Of a stretch of 64,000 nucleotides of DNA, positions 47,020 to 56,094 are shown one piece after another. Each line of letters opens with the position of its first letter. The first letter of the stretch is position 1. Made by a program: the position numbers and the translations under genes. Source of the stretch: Sphingomonas beigongshangi (GTDB lineage: Bacteria; Pseudomonadota; Alphaproteobacteria; Sphingomonadales; Sphingomonadaceae); the NCBI RefSeq assembly GCF_016820445.1, contig NZ_JADHDT010000003.1, forward strand, positions 124,001 through 188,000. The letters run 5' to 3'. Below the pieces are notes generated by a model that did no database searches, had not been told where the DNA came from, and was given only the letters and a program-made list of their open reading frames with translations.

Positions 47020-47404
47020 GCACACGTCTCCCAAGCTCACGCGACCCGGTCGCGCCAGCGGCTGATCTTCAGGACAGACAAGTCCCCCCTACGGCCCACC
47101 GAGCCGTCCGGCACCCCTAAGCTGTTCAGTACCGACCGCCGGTGAACCCCCGCGGCAGAGGTCGAGTTATGAAGCCTGCGACGAGTCGATCAAGCCCCAG
47201 TCCGGTCACGAATGTGAAATAAACGGGATTGACAGGCCGGCGCCCGCGGAATTGCGTCGGAAAAAATGATAAGTCACGGAAATAGCAGGGATTTATGAGA
47301 TTCGCTTCCGTGGCGTGATTCTCGAATCGTGGTGAGTCCTGCGTTTCTGATTCTGTTCCGCGGACATCTTGAGAACATTCCAATTCTCTGCGTCGCACGC
47401 ACAG
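47020..47404. other. dnaA upstream region
   Basis: About 385 bases between dnaA and the rpsT terminator, with a locally AT-rich patch around 47210-47300. I find no TTATCCACA-like DnaA box cluster, so there is no evidence of oriC here. A weak minus-strand promoter-like pair, TTGATC and CATAAC with 16-base spacing, lies at 47166-47193. Confidence 0.4.
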
Positions 47405-47434
47405 CAAAAAGCCCGCCGGGCAACCCCGGCGGGC
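47405..47434 (-). terminator. Intrinsic terminator of rpsT
   Basis: On the minus strand GCCCGCCGGG, a GTTG loop and CCCGGCGGGC are followed by TTTTTG, 28 bases after the rpsT stop. A textbook intrinsic terminator separating rpsT from dnaA. Confidence 0.92.
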
Positions 47435-47461
47435 CTATCTTTGCCGATGCGAGAACGACGA

Positions 47462-47725
47462 TCAGGCGAGCGCGGAGAGGCGCTTCGTCAGCCGTGCGAA
47501 CTTGCGGCTCGCGGTGTTCTTGTGAAGCACGCCCTTCGCCACGCCCCGCGCCAGCTCGGGCTGGACCGCCGCGAGCGCGGTGGTCGCCGCCGTCTTGTCA
47601 CCCGCCGCCAGCGCAGCCTCGACCTTCTTCACGAAGGTACGGATACGGCCAACGCGCGCACCGTTGATCTCGGCGCGGCGCTCGTTACGACGGATGCGCT
47701 TCTTGGCTTGCGGCGTGTTCGCCAT
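47462..47725 (-). CDS. rpsT: Ribosomal protein bS20
   Basis: An 87-residue basic helical protein beginning [20 protein letters not shown], typical of bS20 of the small subunit. The C-terminal [19 protein letters not shown] is conserved. Downstream of it are the terminator and then dnaA, an order common in alphaproteobacteria. Confidence 0.97.
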   Translation of the reverse strand: MANTPQAKKRIRRNERRAEINGARVGRIRTFVKKVEAALAAGDKTAATTALAAVQPELARGVAKGVLHKNTASRKFARLTKRLSALA

Positions 47726-47844
47726 TCGGGTCGGTCCTCAGGTCTATTCCGGTCAATGAAAAAGAGGCGCCGGGATCACCCTACGCCCTCTCGAAGGTGG
47801 GGCCCATACCGAAGCCTGGGCCGCCGGTCAACCTGCGACGGTCG

Positions 47845-48660
47845 TCAGGCCCGCTGGCATTTCGGGCAGAAGAAGGTCGACCGGCCCGAATCGACGCGCC
47901 GGGCAACGGTTGCTCCGCAATGGCATGGCTCTCCCTCCCGTCCGTAGACGAGGAACTGCTTGGAGAAATAGCCGAGCTCGCCATCGGGCCGCGCATAGTC
48001 GCGCAGCGTGGAACCCCCGGCCTCTATCGCTGCGAGCAGCACGTCGCGCACGGCGACCGCGAGTCGATCGAGCCGTGCCCGCCCGATCTGACCCGCCGGC
48101 CGGGTGGGCGATATCCGCGCAAGGTGCAGCGCCTCGCATACATAGATATTGCCCAATCCCGCGACGATCCGCTGGTCGAGCAGCATCGCCTTGATAGGCG
48201 CCGCCCGCCCGTCGAGGACTTCGGCCAAATATGCGCCGGTAAACCGCTCGCCGAGCGGCTCCGGCCCCATGGCCGCGAACGGAGGATAGTCATCCAGCGC
48301 GTCGCTGCGCCACAGGTCGAGGAAGCCGAAGCGACGCGGATCGTTCAACGCGAGCCGGCGCCCCGCCCCGGTTTCGAGCAGGACATGGTCATGCGCGAGA
48401 TCGTCCGTCGGATCGACCCGCCAGCGCCCCGACATGCCGAGGTGAAAGATCAGCGTGTCGCCGCGATCGGTGGCAATCAGCCCGTATTTGGCGCGGCGCC
48501 CGAGCGCGGTGACCGTCGCCCCGGTCATCCGCTGACGCAGGTCACCGGGAATCGCCTTGCGCAGATCGGCACGGCGCGGCTCCACCCGCGTCAGGCGCTG
48601 GCCGGCAAGAACGGGGGCAAGCCCGCGAACGGTGGTTTCGACTTCGGGAAGTTCTGGCAC
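47845..48660 (-). CDS. mutM: Formamidopyrimidine-DNA glycosylase
   Basis: A 271-residue Fpg/MutM that removes 8-oxoguanine. The mature N-terminus PELPEVET supplies the catalytic Pro2 and Glu3, which fixes the start at GTG 48660. GRRAKYGL carries the catalytic Lys and NDPRRFG the DNA-intercalation loop region. The C-terminal zinc finger shows CHCG and CPKC. It is divergent from ubiE, whose start is 56 bases away. Confidence 0.96.
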   Translation of the reverse strand: MPELPEVETTVRGLAPVLAGQRLTRVEPRRADLRKAIPGDLRQRMTGATVTALGRRAKYGLIATDRGDTLIFHLGMSGRWRVDPTDDLAHDHVLLETGAGRRLALNDPRRFGFLDLWRSDALDDYPPFAAMGPEPLGERFTGAYLAEVLDGRAAPIKAMLLDQRIVAGLGNIYVCEALHLARISPTRPAGQIGRARLDRLAVAVRDVLLAAIEAGGSTLRDYARPDGELGYFSKQFLVYGREGEPCHCGATVARRVDSGRSTFFCPKCQRA

Positions 48661-48716
48661 GCCCGACCAGCTAGGTTGCGTTTGCCCCCGCCACAAGGCG
48701 CGGCTAGGGCAGGCGC

Positions 48717-49448
48717 ATGAGCGACACCGTCTCCTTCGGTTACGAAGACGTCACCCCGGAAGAAAAGACCGCCCGCGTCGGCGGCGTGTTCACCAACGTG
48801 GCCAGCCGCTACGACCTGATGAACGACGCCATGTCGGCGGGCATGCACCGGTTGTGGAAGGACCGCTTCGTGCGACGCCTCAATCCGCGTCCCGGCGAGC
48901 AGGTGCTCGACATGGCGGGCGGCACCGGCGACATCGCCTTTCGCATCGCAGACCGCGGCGCGACGGTAACGGTCGCCGACATCAACCCCGCCATGCTCGA
49001 GGTCGGCATGGAGCGCGCGGCGAAGCGCGGATATGACGGCCTCGTATGGACCGAGGCGAATGCCGAGGTGCTGACCTTCCCCGACCGGTTCTTCGATGCC
49101 TATACGATCGCGTTCGGCATCCGGAACGTCACCGACATCCCGGCGGCGCTGCGCGAGGCGCATCGCGTGCTGCGTCGCGGCGGCCGCTTCTTCTGCCTCG
49201 AATTTTCCACCACGCTGTGGCCGGGTTTCAAGGAGGTGTACGACGCCTATTCGCACAAGCTGGTCCCGAAACTGGGCCAGATGCTGGCGCAGGATGCGGA
49301 CAGCTACCGCTATCTGATCGAGTCGATCCGCCGCTTTCCCGACATGCCGACGTTCGAGGGCATGATCCGCGACGCGGGCTTCACCGCGACTCGCGTCGAG
49401 CCGATGCTGGGCGGCCTGGTGGCGATCCATTCGGGATGGAAGATTTGA
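48717..49448 (+). CDS. ubiE: Ubiquinone/menaquinone C-methyltransferase
   Basis: A 243-residue SAM-dependent methyltransferase for ubiquinone synthesis. VFTNVASRYDLMNDAMSAG begins the family fold, LDMAGGTGD is the SAM site, and YTIAFGIRNVTD is characteristic. ubiB follows 19 bases later, so the two form an operon. Confidence 0.96.
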   Translation: MSDTVSFGYEDVTPEEKTARVGGVFTNVASRYDLMNDAMSAGMHRLWKDRFVRRLNPRPGEQVLDMAGGTGDIAFRIADRGATVTVADINPAMLEVGMERAAKRGYDGLVWTEANAEVLTFPDRFFDAYTIAFGIRNVTDIPAALREAHRVLRRGGRFFCLEFSTTLWPGFKEVYDAYSHKLVPKLGQMLAQDADSYRYLIESIRRFPDMPTFEGMIRDAGFTATRVEPMLGGLVAIHSGWKI

Positions 49449-49467
49449 TGCGAGGCGCCGCACGCTC

Positions 49468-51015
49468 GTGACCGCCCCCGCCGTCCATGTCTGGCGGCTC
49501 CTGAAATGGGGCCGCATCCTGGCGCGCCATGGCGCGCTGAAGGGAATAGAGGGGGACGCCAACACCCCTGCCCCGGTTCGTCGGCTGGCACGGATCGCCC
49601 GGCTGGGTGCGCGTGTCCCCGCGACGCCGCGCTATGCCGATGCTTTCCAGGCCATCGGGCCGGCGGCGATCAAGCTCGGCCAGACGCTGGCGACGCGTCC
49701 CGATCTGGTTGGCGAGGCGGCGGCCCACGACCTGCTGCGTTTGCAGGACCAATTGCCTCCCGTGCCGTTCGAGACGATTCGTGCAGCGCTCGAGACGAGC
49801 CTTGGCCGGCCCATGAGCGCGGTATTCAGTCATATCGAGGATACGCCGGTCGGCGCCGCGTCGATCGCACAGGTCCACCGTGCGGTCACCACCGACGGGC
49901 GCCAGGTCGCGGTGAAGGTCCTGCGCCCGGGGGTCGAAGCGGATTTCGCGCGGGCGATCGACACCTATCAATGGGCCGCCGCGCAGCTCGAGGGCCTGGG
50001 CGGCGAGGCGAAGCGGCTGCGGCCGCGGCTGACGGTGGAGAACTTCCGCCGCTGGACGCTGCGCGAACTGAACTTCCAGCGCGAAGCCGCCTCCGCGAGC
50101 GAACTGGCGGAGGCGATGACGGCCGAGCCCGACTTCGTCGTCCCTGCGATCGACTGGCAGCGGTCCTCGACCCGCGTGCTGACGATGGAATGGATCGACG
50201 GTATCAAGCTGTCGAACCGGCAGGCCCTGATCGACGCGGGCTACGACCTGCGCAAGCTCGCCAACACGCTCGTGCAGGCATTCCTGCGGCAGGCGATCGC
50301 AGAGGGCTTCTTCCACGCCGACATGCATCAGGGCAATCTGTTCGCCCTGCCGGGCGCAAACGGCCAGGGGCGGATCGCGGCGATCGACTTCGGCATCATG
50401 GGGCGGATCGACCGGCGCGCGCGCGTATGGCTGGCGGAAATCCTCTACGGCCTCATTACCGGCAACTATCGCCGCGTCGCCGAGATCCATTTCGAAGCAG
50501 GCTACGTCCCGCCACACCACAATGTCGCCGAATTCGCGACCGCGCTGCGCGCGGTGGGCGAGCCGATGCGTGGCCTGCCGGTGAAGGACATGTCGATCGG
50601 CATGATGCTGGACGGCCTGTTCTCCATCACGCGCGACTTCGACATGGTGACGCAGCCGCATCTGCTGTTGCTCCAGAAGACGATGGTCATGGTGGAGGGC
50701 GTGGCGACCAGCCTCGATCCGGACATCAACCTCTGGGAATCCGCAGCGCCGTTCGTGCGCGAGTGGATTCGCACGGAACTGGGCCCGGAAGCCGCGATCG
50801 CTGACCGTCTGATCCGCGACATGCGCACGATCGCCGGACTCCCCGACCTGATCCGCCGGATCGAGGCGCGCTATCCCGAACCCGGCGGCGAGCCCCCCGC
50901 TCCGCCCCTCAAGGAGATCGAGGTGGTGCGGATCGGCGGCGGTTGGCGCTATGCCGCGGTCGCGGTGATCGCGGCGGCGGCGAGCATCGCAGGCACGCTG
51001 CTGGTGGTCCATTGA
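49468..51015 (+). CDS. ubiB: Ubiquinone biosynthesis kinase-like protein UbiB
   Basis: A 515-residue ABC1/ADCK-type atypical kinase required for ubiquinone synthesis. The KxGQ motif is seen in AIKLGQTLATRPDL, the Ala-rich loop in GAASIAQVHRA, the ATP Lys in VAVKVLRPG, and the catalytic loop in FFHADMHQGNLF followed by AIDFGIMG. Two C-terminal membrane helices end near VAVIAAAASIAGTLLV. GTG start. Confidence 0.95.
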   Translation: MTAPAVHVWRLLKWGRILARHGALKGIEGDANTPAPVRRLARIARLGARVPATPRYADAFQAIGPAAIKLGQTLATRPDLVGEAAAHDLLRLQDQLPPVPFETIRAALETSLGRPMSAVFSHIEDTPVGAASIAQVHRAVTTDGRQVAVKVLRPGVEADFARAIDTYQWAAAQLEGLGGEAKRLRPRLTVENFRRWTLRELNFQREAASASELAEAMTAEPDFVVPAIDWQRSSTRVLTMEWIDGIKLSNRQALIDAGYDLRKLANTLVQAFLRQAIAEGFFHADMHQGNLFALPGANGQGRIAAIDFGIMGRIDRRARVWLAEILYGLITGNYRRVAEIHFEAGYVPPHHNVAEFATALRAVGEPMRGLPVKDMSIGMMLDGLFSITRDFDMVTQPHLLLLQKTMVMVEGVATSLDPDINLWESAAPFVREWIRTELGPEAAIADRLIRDMRTIAGLPDLIRRIEARYPEPGGEPPAPPLKEIEVVRIGGGWRYAAVAVIAAAASIAGTLLVVH

Positions 51016-51135
51016 TCGGCACCCCGCCCCGCCCCGGCGTCGTCGGCGACGTCTCGCGTACCGTGCCCGTGGAGGAGCGCGGAAACAAGCATGGCACCGG
51101 ACGCGCGAGGGCGTCCGAGGCCGTCCTCTAGTCCG

Positions 51136-52257
51136 ATGCACCGCCGCGCGCTCGCCCCCCTCTGGCTTGCCCGCCCCTCGCGTTTCGCGGACGTACAGCC
51201 GCGCGGCGGCCGGATCGGCATGGCGTTGCTCGCGCTGCTGCTGCTCGCGACGCTGCTCGTCTTCGCCAGTCCCGCCCCACCCGCCGCGAGCGGCGATCCG
51301 GCCAAGCGCGCCGACGACCAGGCCGACGTCGTGCTGTACGAGACGATCGTCGACAACGTTCGTGCCGGCCGCAATTACTACCTTGCCGCCGCCGATGCGC
51401 AGCGGGCGGGACATTACCCGCTCAAACCGTTCGTCACGATGCGCCTGCCGACGCTCGCGCGCATCCAGGCCGCGCTGCCGCCCGTGGCGGTCCGCACCTT
51501 GCTCTATCTACTTTGCGCCGCCGTGATGGTCGCCTGGTGGGCACGGCTGTCCACCGCCCTCTCGCGCGCGCCGCCGCGGCTGATCGCCCTGGCGCTGCTC
51601 GCCGGCGGCATGATGGCCTTCGTCCAGGCGGACCTCGCGCCGTTTCACGAGATCTGGGCCGGCCTGCTGATCGCGCTGTCGCTGGGCGTGTGGCGGCCCG
51701 GCCGCTGGCTGCCGGCGGTCGCCTTCGGTCTCGCCGCCGCGCTGATCCGCGAGACTGCGGGGCTGTACCTGGTGCTCATGGGCGGAATCGCACTGCTTGA
51801 AGGCCGCAGGCGCGAAACGGCGGCCTGGGCGGTCGCCGCCGCGATCCTGGCGGTTGCTCTCCTGCTGCACGCGCATGCCGTCGCGGCGGTGGTCCGGCCG
51901 CTCGACGCGGCCTCGCCGGGTTGGGCGGGGCAGCTCGGTTTCGGGTTCTTCGTACGCACCATGGCATTGTCGACCGCGCTGGCCATCGCACCGCTCTGGC
52001 TCGCCGCGCCGCTGTTCGGCCTGTCGCTGTTCGGCTGGCTGGCCTGGTGCGATGCGCTGGGAATTCGGGTGCTGGCGCTGCTCATCGCCTATGGCATCGT
52101 GCTGGCGCTGTTCGGCCGGCTCGACACATTCTACTGGGGCTTGCTGGTGGCGCCGCTCTCGCTCGTCGGGATCGCCTTTGCGATCGACGGCGTGCGCGAC
52201 CTGCTCGGCGCGGCGCTCGATACGCGCCGCATCACGGTGACGAGGCTGGTCCGATGA
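51136..52257 (+). CDS. Polytopic membrane protein of unknown function
   Basis: A 373-residue protein with about eight or nine hydrophobic helices (e.g. MALLALLLLATLLVFASP, LYLLCAAVMVAWWARL, VLALLIAYGIVLALFG). A predicted periplasmic loop follows the first helix (VVLYETIVDNVRAGRNYYLAAADAQ), a pattern seen in GT-C-like proteins, but I cannot assign a family. The start is uncertain (51091 is open). Its stop overlaps coaBC by ATGA, so it belongs to the coaBC-dut-moeB run. Confidence 0.75.
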   Translation: MHRRALAPLWLARPSRFADVQPRGGRIGMALLALLLLATLLVFASPAPPAASGDPAKRADDQADVVLYETIVDNVRAGRNYYLAAADAQRAGHYPLKPFVTMRLPTLARIQAALPPVAVRTLLYLLCAAVMVAWWARLSTALSRAPPRLIALALLAGGMMAFVQADLAPFHEIWAGLLIALSLGVWRPGRWLPAVAFGLAAALIRETAGLYLVLMGGIALLEGRRRETAAWAVAAAILAVALLLHAHAVAAVVRPLDAASPGWAGQLGFGFFVRTMALSTALAIAPLWLAAPLFGLSLFGWLAWCDALGIRVLALLIAYGIVLALFGRLDTFYWGLLVAPLSLVGIAFAIDGVRDLLGAALDTRRITVTRLVR

Positions 52258-53483
52258 AGCGCATCCTATTGATCGTCGGCGGCGGCATCGCGGCCTACAA
52301 GGCGTGCGAACTGATCCGCCTGCTGCGCAGACAGGGTCATGCGGTCCGCTGCGTGATGACCGAGGGCGCGAGCCATTTCGTCACGCCGATGACGCTCGCC
52401 GCGCTGAGCGAGGACAAGGTCTACACCACGCTCTGGGACCTGAAGGACGAGGCGGAGATGGGACATATCCAGCTCAGCCGCCAGGCCGATCTCATCGTCA
52501 TCGCACCCGCGACCGCCGACCTGCTGGCGCGGATGGCGGCGGGCATCGCGGACGACCTCGCCACGACGCTGCTCCTCGCTACCGACACGCCCGTCCTCGC
52601 CGCGCCGGCGATGAACGTGCGGATGTGGGACCATGCGGCGACCCGCCGCAACGTCGCGACGCTGCGCGCGGACGGCGTGACGCTGCTGGAGCCCGACCAG
52701 GGGGCGATGGCCTGTGGCGAATACGGCCCCGGCCGGCTGCCGGAGCCCGTCGCGATCGTAGCGGCGATCGAGCGCCTGCTGGGCGGCCAGGCCCGCCCGC
52801 TCGCCGGCCGACGCGTGCTCGTCACGGCCGGACCGACGCACGAGGCGATCGATCCCGTCCGCTATATCGCCAATCGGTCGTCCGGGCGGCAGGGGTTCGC
52901 GATCGCCGGCGCGATCGCCGCGCTGGGTGCCGAGGTGACGCTGATCGCCGGTCCCGTGACGCTCGCGACGCCGGCCGGAGTCACGCGTGTCGACGTGGAG
53001 AGCGCGCAGGACATGGCCGACGCGGTGACGCGGGCGCTGCCCATGGACGCGGCGATCATGGTCGCGGCGGTCGCCGACTGGCGTGTCGCCAAGGCGCCCC
53101 ACAAGGTGAAGAAGGGCGATACGCCCCCCGCGCTGGTATTGACTGAGAATGTCGACATTCTCGCGACGCTGGCAAAGGGTCCGGACCGCCCGCGCCTCGT
53201 CGTCGGTTTCGCGGCGGAAACGCAGGACGTGTTGCCCCATGCGCAGGCCAAGCGGGTGCGCAAGGGCGCGGACTGGATCGTCGCCAACGACGTGTCGGGG
53301 GACGTTTTCGGCGGCGACGCGAACACCGTGCACCTCGTGACCGCGTCGGGTGTCGAGTCGTGGCAGAGGATGCCGAAGGAGGCCGTGGCCGACCGGCTGG
53401 CCCGACGCATCGCCGAACATCTCGACGTGTTGGACACCGTACAATCCTCCGGACGGGTTTCATTGCGACCCGATCAGGGTTAA
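52254..53483 (+). CDS. coaBC: Bifunctional phosphopantothenoylcysteine decarboxylase/synthetase
   Basis: A 409-residue coenzyme A biosynthesis enzyme. The CoaC flavoprotein half has [25 protein letters not shown] and the [12 protein letters not shown] segment with the catalytic Cys. The CoaB half has [22 protein letters not shown] and ADWRV, with KxKK in HKVKKG. Dut follows after 10 bases. Confidence 0.96.
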   Translation: MKRILLIVGGGIAAYKACELIRLLRRQGHAVRCVMTEGASHFVTPMTLAALSEDKVYTTLWDLKDEAEMGHIQLSRQADLIVIAPATADLLARMAAGIADDLATTLLLATDTPVLAAPAMNVRMWDHAATRRNVATLRADGVTLLEPDQGAMACGEYGPGRLPEPVAIVAAIERLLGGQARPLAGRRVLVTAGPTHEAIDPVRYIANRSSGRQGFAIAGAIAALGAEVTLIAGPVTLATPAGVTRVDVESAQDMADAVTRALPMDAAIMVAAVADWRVAKAPHKVKKGDTPPALVLTENVDILATLAKGPDRPRLVVGFAAETQDVLPHAQAKRVRKGADWIVANDVSGDVFGGDANTVHLVTASGVESWQRMPKEAVADRLARRIAEHLDVLDTVQSSGRVSLRPDQG

Positions 53484-53493
53484 AGATCATTCC

Positions 53494-53937
53494 GTGAACA
53501 GTATCCGTGTCGACGTCGTCCGCCTCCCCCATGGCGAGGGCTTGCCGCTGCCGGTCTATGCGACGGCGGGCGCTGCGGGCATGGATGTCGTCGCGGCGGA
53601 AGCCATGACGATCGCCCCTGGGGCACGCGCCGCGGTCGCGACGGGGTTCGCGCTGGCGATCCCGCTGGGTTACGAGGTCCAGGTACGGCCGCGATCGGGT
53701 CTTGCGCTCAAGCACGGCGTGACGTGCCTCAACACGCCCGGCACGATCGACAGCGACTATCGCGGCGAGGTGAAGGTGATCCTCGCCAACCTGGGCGACT
53801 CGCCCTTCGCCATCGCGCGGGGCGAACGGATCGCGCAACTGGTGCCGGCGCCGGTGCTGCATGCGGCGCTGGTCGAGGTCGGGGCACTGGACGACACCGC
53901 GCGGGGCAGCGGCGGCTTCGGATCGACGGGGCGGTGA
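53494..53937 (+). CDS. dut: dUTP diphosphatase
   Basis: A 147-residue trimeric dUTPase. All five motifs are visible: [39 protein letters not shown] and the C-terminal [10 protein letters not shown]. It hydrolyses dUTP to keep uracil out of DNA and supplies dUMP. GTG start; the next gene starts with ATG sharing its final base. Confidence 0.96.
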   Translation: MNSIRVDVVRLPHGEGLPLPVYATAGAAGMDVVAAEAMTIAPGARAAVATGFALAIPLGYEVQVRPRSGLALKHGVTCLNTPGTIDSDYRGEVKVILANLGDSPFAIARGERIAQLVPAPVLHAALVEVGALDDTARGSGGFGSTGR

Positions 53938-54320
53938 TGGTGCTGGTCGCCTTGCTGACGCAGGCCATGGTCCCCGGCCCGTTGCCGCCGCAGGATTGGA
54001 CGACGCTGCGGCCGCTTCCCTACAGTCGGGACACGGAGGGTGGTGGCGATCTGTCCGACTTCGTCCGCGCCGAAGTCAGATCCGGCCGATGCAATGCGGC
54101 GCTGCAGGGACCTAGCGGGTGGTCGCTGCGCGTGGACGTGGCCGTGCTGGTGACGAGCGGCCGCTTGCGGCGGGTCGTACCGCGCGCGATCCAATGCCCC
54201 GCGGTGGAGCAATATGCCGCCGGGCTGGTCTCGAGCATGGCCCGCGGCAACATCGCCGCGACGACGATCGGCGCCGACGGCTGGTACAAGACCAGCCTGA
54301 CCTTCACCTGGGCGCAATAA
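53937..54320 (+). CDS. Small secreted TonB-C-like protein
   Basis: A 127-residue protein overlapping the dut stop. A short hydrophobic start ([14 protein letters not shown]) suggests export. The remainder (GWSLRVDVAVLVTSGRLRRV, CPAVEQYAAGLVSSM, WYKTSLTFTW) has the strand pattern and the closing aromatic strand of TonB C-terminal-like domains found in short sphingomonad proteins. Function unknown. It is 7 bases before moeB. Confidence 0.6.
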   Translation: MVLVALLTQAMVPGPLPPQDWTTLRPLPYSRDTEGGGDLSDFVRAEVRSGRCNAALQGPSGWSLRVDVAVLVTSGRLRRVVPRAIQCPAVEQYAAGLVSSMARGNIAATTIGADGWYKTSLTFTWAQ

Positions 54321-54327
54321 GGCCGGA

Positions 54328-55101
54328 ATGTCGGTCCACGCGATGCTCACGGACGAAGAGCTGACGCGCTATGCGCGCCACATCGTGCTGAAGGAGGTTG
54401 GCGGCGCGGGTCAGTTGAAGCTGCGTGCGGCGCACGTCCTGGTGATCGGCGCGGGCGGGATCGGATCGCCCGCCATCCAGTATCTCGCCGCGGCGGGTTT
54501 GGGCCGCCTGACGATCATCGACGACGACCGCGTCGACCTGTCGAACCTCCAGCGGCAGACCATCTATGCGACGGACGATATCGGTCGCGGCAAGGCCGAT
54601 GCCGCCGCCGCCGCCGCGCGGCGACTGAATCCGCACGTCGTGGCATCGGGCGTCGCGCTGCGCATCGACGCGGCGAACGTCGATGCGCTCATCGCTGACG
54701 CGGACATTGTCCTCGACGGATGCGACAATTTCGCGACGCGGCTCTGCGTCGCCGACGCCTGCCTCGCGGCCCGAACGCCCCTCGTCTCGGCGGCGATCGG
54801 ACAGTTCGACGGGCAACTCGCGACCTTTCGCGGCTGGGAGGCCGACAAGCCCTGTTACCGCTGCTTCGTCGGCGACGATCCCGAGCGCGCCGGCGTGAGC
54901 TGCGCGGAGGACGGGGTCCTCGGCCCGATGGCCGGAATGATCGGCAGCCTTGCCGCCCTGGAGACGATCCGCGGCATCGCCCCCTTCGGAGAGGATAGCG
55001 CCGGGCTACTGCTGCTGGCCGACACGCTGGCACTGCGCTTCCGCACGCTGCGCCTGCCGAAGGACCCGGGCTGCCGCGGCTGCGGCCGCCCGGACCATTG
55101 A
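54328..55101 (+). CDS. moeB: MoeB/ThiF/HesA family adenylyltransferase
   Basis: A 257-residue E1-like enzyme that adenylates the C-terminal Gly of a ubiquitin-like sulfur carrier (MoaD or ThiS). RYARHIVLKEVGGAGQ is diagnostic, the nucleotide site is VIGAGGIGSPAIQYLAAAG with Arg at SNLQRQ, and zinc-binding Cys pairs are CYRC and CRGC. The rhodanese domain of some MoeZ forms is absent. Molybdopterin versus thiamine use is undecided. Confidence 0.88.
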   Translation: MSVHAMLTDEELTRYARHIVLKEVGGAGQLKLRAAHVLVIGAGGIGSPAIQYLAAAGLGRLTIIDDDRVDLSNLQRQTIYATDDIGRGKADAAAAAARRLNPHVVASGVALRIDAANVDALIADADIVLDGCDNFATRLCVADACLAARTPLVSAAIGQFDGQLATFRGWEADKPCYRCFVGDDPERAGVSCAEDGVLGPMAGMIGSLAALETIRGIAPFGEDSAGLLLLADTLALRFRTLRLPKDPGCRGCGRPDH

Positions 55102-55108
55102 TCGCCGA

Positions 55109-55978
55109 TCAGCGCAGCAACGTTTCCGCGAAGCTTCGCACGGCCGGCCCGATGTCCTCCCGCTGCAAGGCGAGCGCGAGATTGGCCTGGATATAGCCCG
55201 CCTTGTCGCCGCAATCGTAGCGCGCGCCATCGAAGGTGAAGCCGTGGAACGGCTGCGTGCCGATCAGCTGCGCCATCGCGTCGGTGAGCTGGATCTCGCC
55301 GCCGGCGCCGGTCTCCTGCCGTTCCAGGATCCGCATCACTTCCGGCTGCAGAATGTAACGGCCGGGGATCATCAGATTGGATGGCGCGCTGCCCCGCTTC
55401 GGCTTCTCGACCAGCGCGGTCACCTCCGTCAGCCGGCCATCGACGTTGCCGGGCGAGATGATGCCGTATTTGTCGGTCTCGCTCTCCGCGACCTCAAGCG
55501 CGCCGATCACGTTGCCGCCGACCGAATTATACGCCTCGACCATCTGCGCGATGAAGCCGGGCGTGCCGACCATCAATTCGTCGGGCAGCAGCACGGCGAA
55601 CGGCTCGTCGCCGACGATCTCGCGCGCGCACCAGACGGCATGCCCCAGGCCCAGCGGCTCCTGCTGGCGGATGTAGACCGGACTGCCCGGCTTCATCCGG
55701 GTGCCCTCAATGGCCTCCAGCGACTTGCCACGCGCGGCCATCGTCTGTTCGAGCTCGTAGGATATGTCGAAATGATCTTCGAGCGCGCCCTTGTTGCGGC
55801 CCGTCACGAAGATGATTTGCTCGATTCCGGCCTCCAGCGCCTCCTCGACGGCATATTGGATCAGCGGCTTGTCGACGACCGTCAGCATTTCCTTCGGCAT
55901 CGCCTTGGTGGCTGGCAGAAACCGGGTGCCGAGACCGGCGACGGGAAGAACGGCCTTGCGTACAGGCTTGATGGTCAT
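55109..55978 (-). CDS. galU: UTP-glucose-1-phosphate uridylyltransferase
   Basis: A 289-residue nucleotidyltransferase making UDP-glucose. AVLPVAGLGTRFLPATKAMPKEML carries the nucleotide loop with catalytic Arg/Lys, and GLGHAVWCA, LLPDELM and ALVEKPK are typical. The ATG at 55978 gives the standard N-terminus. It is convergent with moeB and divergent from wecB, consistent with a nucleotide-sugar locus. Confidence 0.96.
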   Translation of the reverse strand: MTIKPVRKAVLPVAGLGTRFLPATKAMPKEMLTVVDKPLIQYAVEEALEAGIEQIIFVTGRNKGALEDHFDISYELEQTMAARGKSLEAIEGTRMKPGSPVYIRQQEPLGLGHAVWCAREIVGDEPFAVLLPDELMVGTPGFIAQMVEAYNSVGGNVIGALEVAESETDKYGIISPGNVDGRLTEVTALVEKPKRGSAPSNLMIPGRYILQPEVMRILERQETGAGGEIQLTDAMAQLIGTQPFHGFTFDGARYDCGDKAGYIQANLALALQREDIGPAVRSFAETLLR

Positions 55979-56094
55979 CGTATACCCTGTCGTGAGCGGT
56001 GAGGCGGGCCTTAGACGGCTTGCGGGAGCGGCGCAACGCGTAGCCATTGTACGATTAGCGGCATGTTAAGGCACCGTTTTTAGTCTGCGGGGCC

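Noticed and set aside
47166..47193. Promoter-like pair TTGATC and CATAAC upstream of dnaA
   Set aside because: Both hexamers are weak matches and spacing is 16; not enough to call the dnaA promoter.
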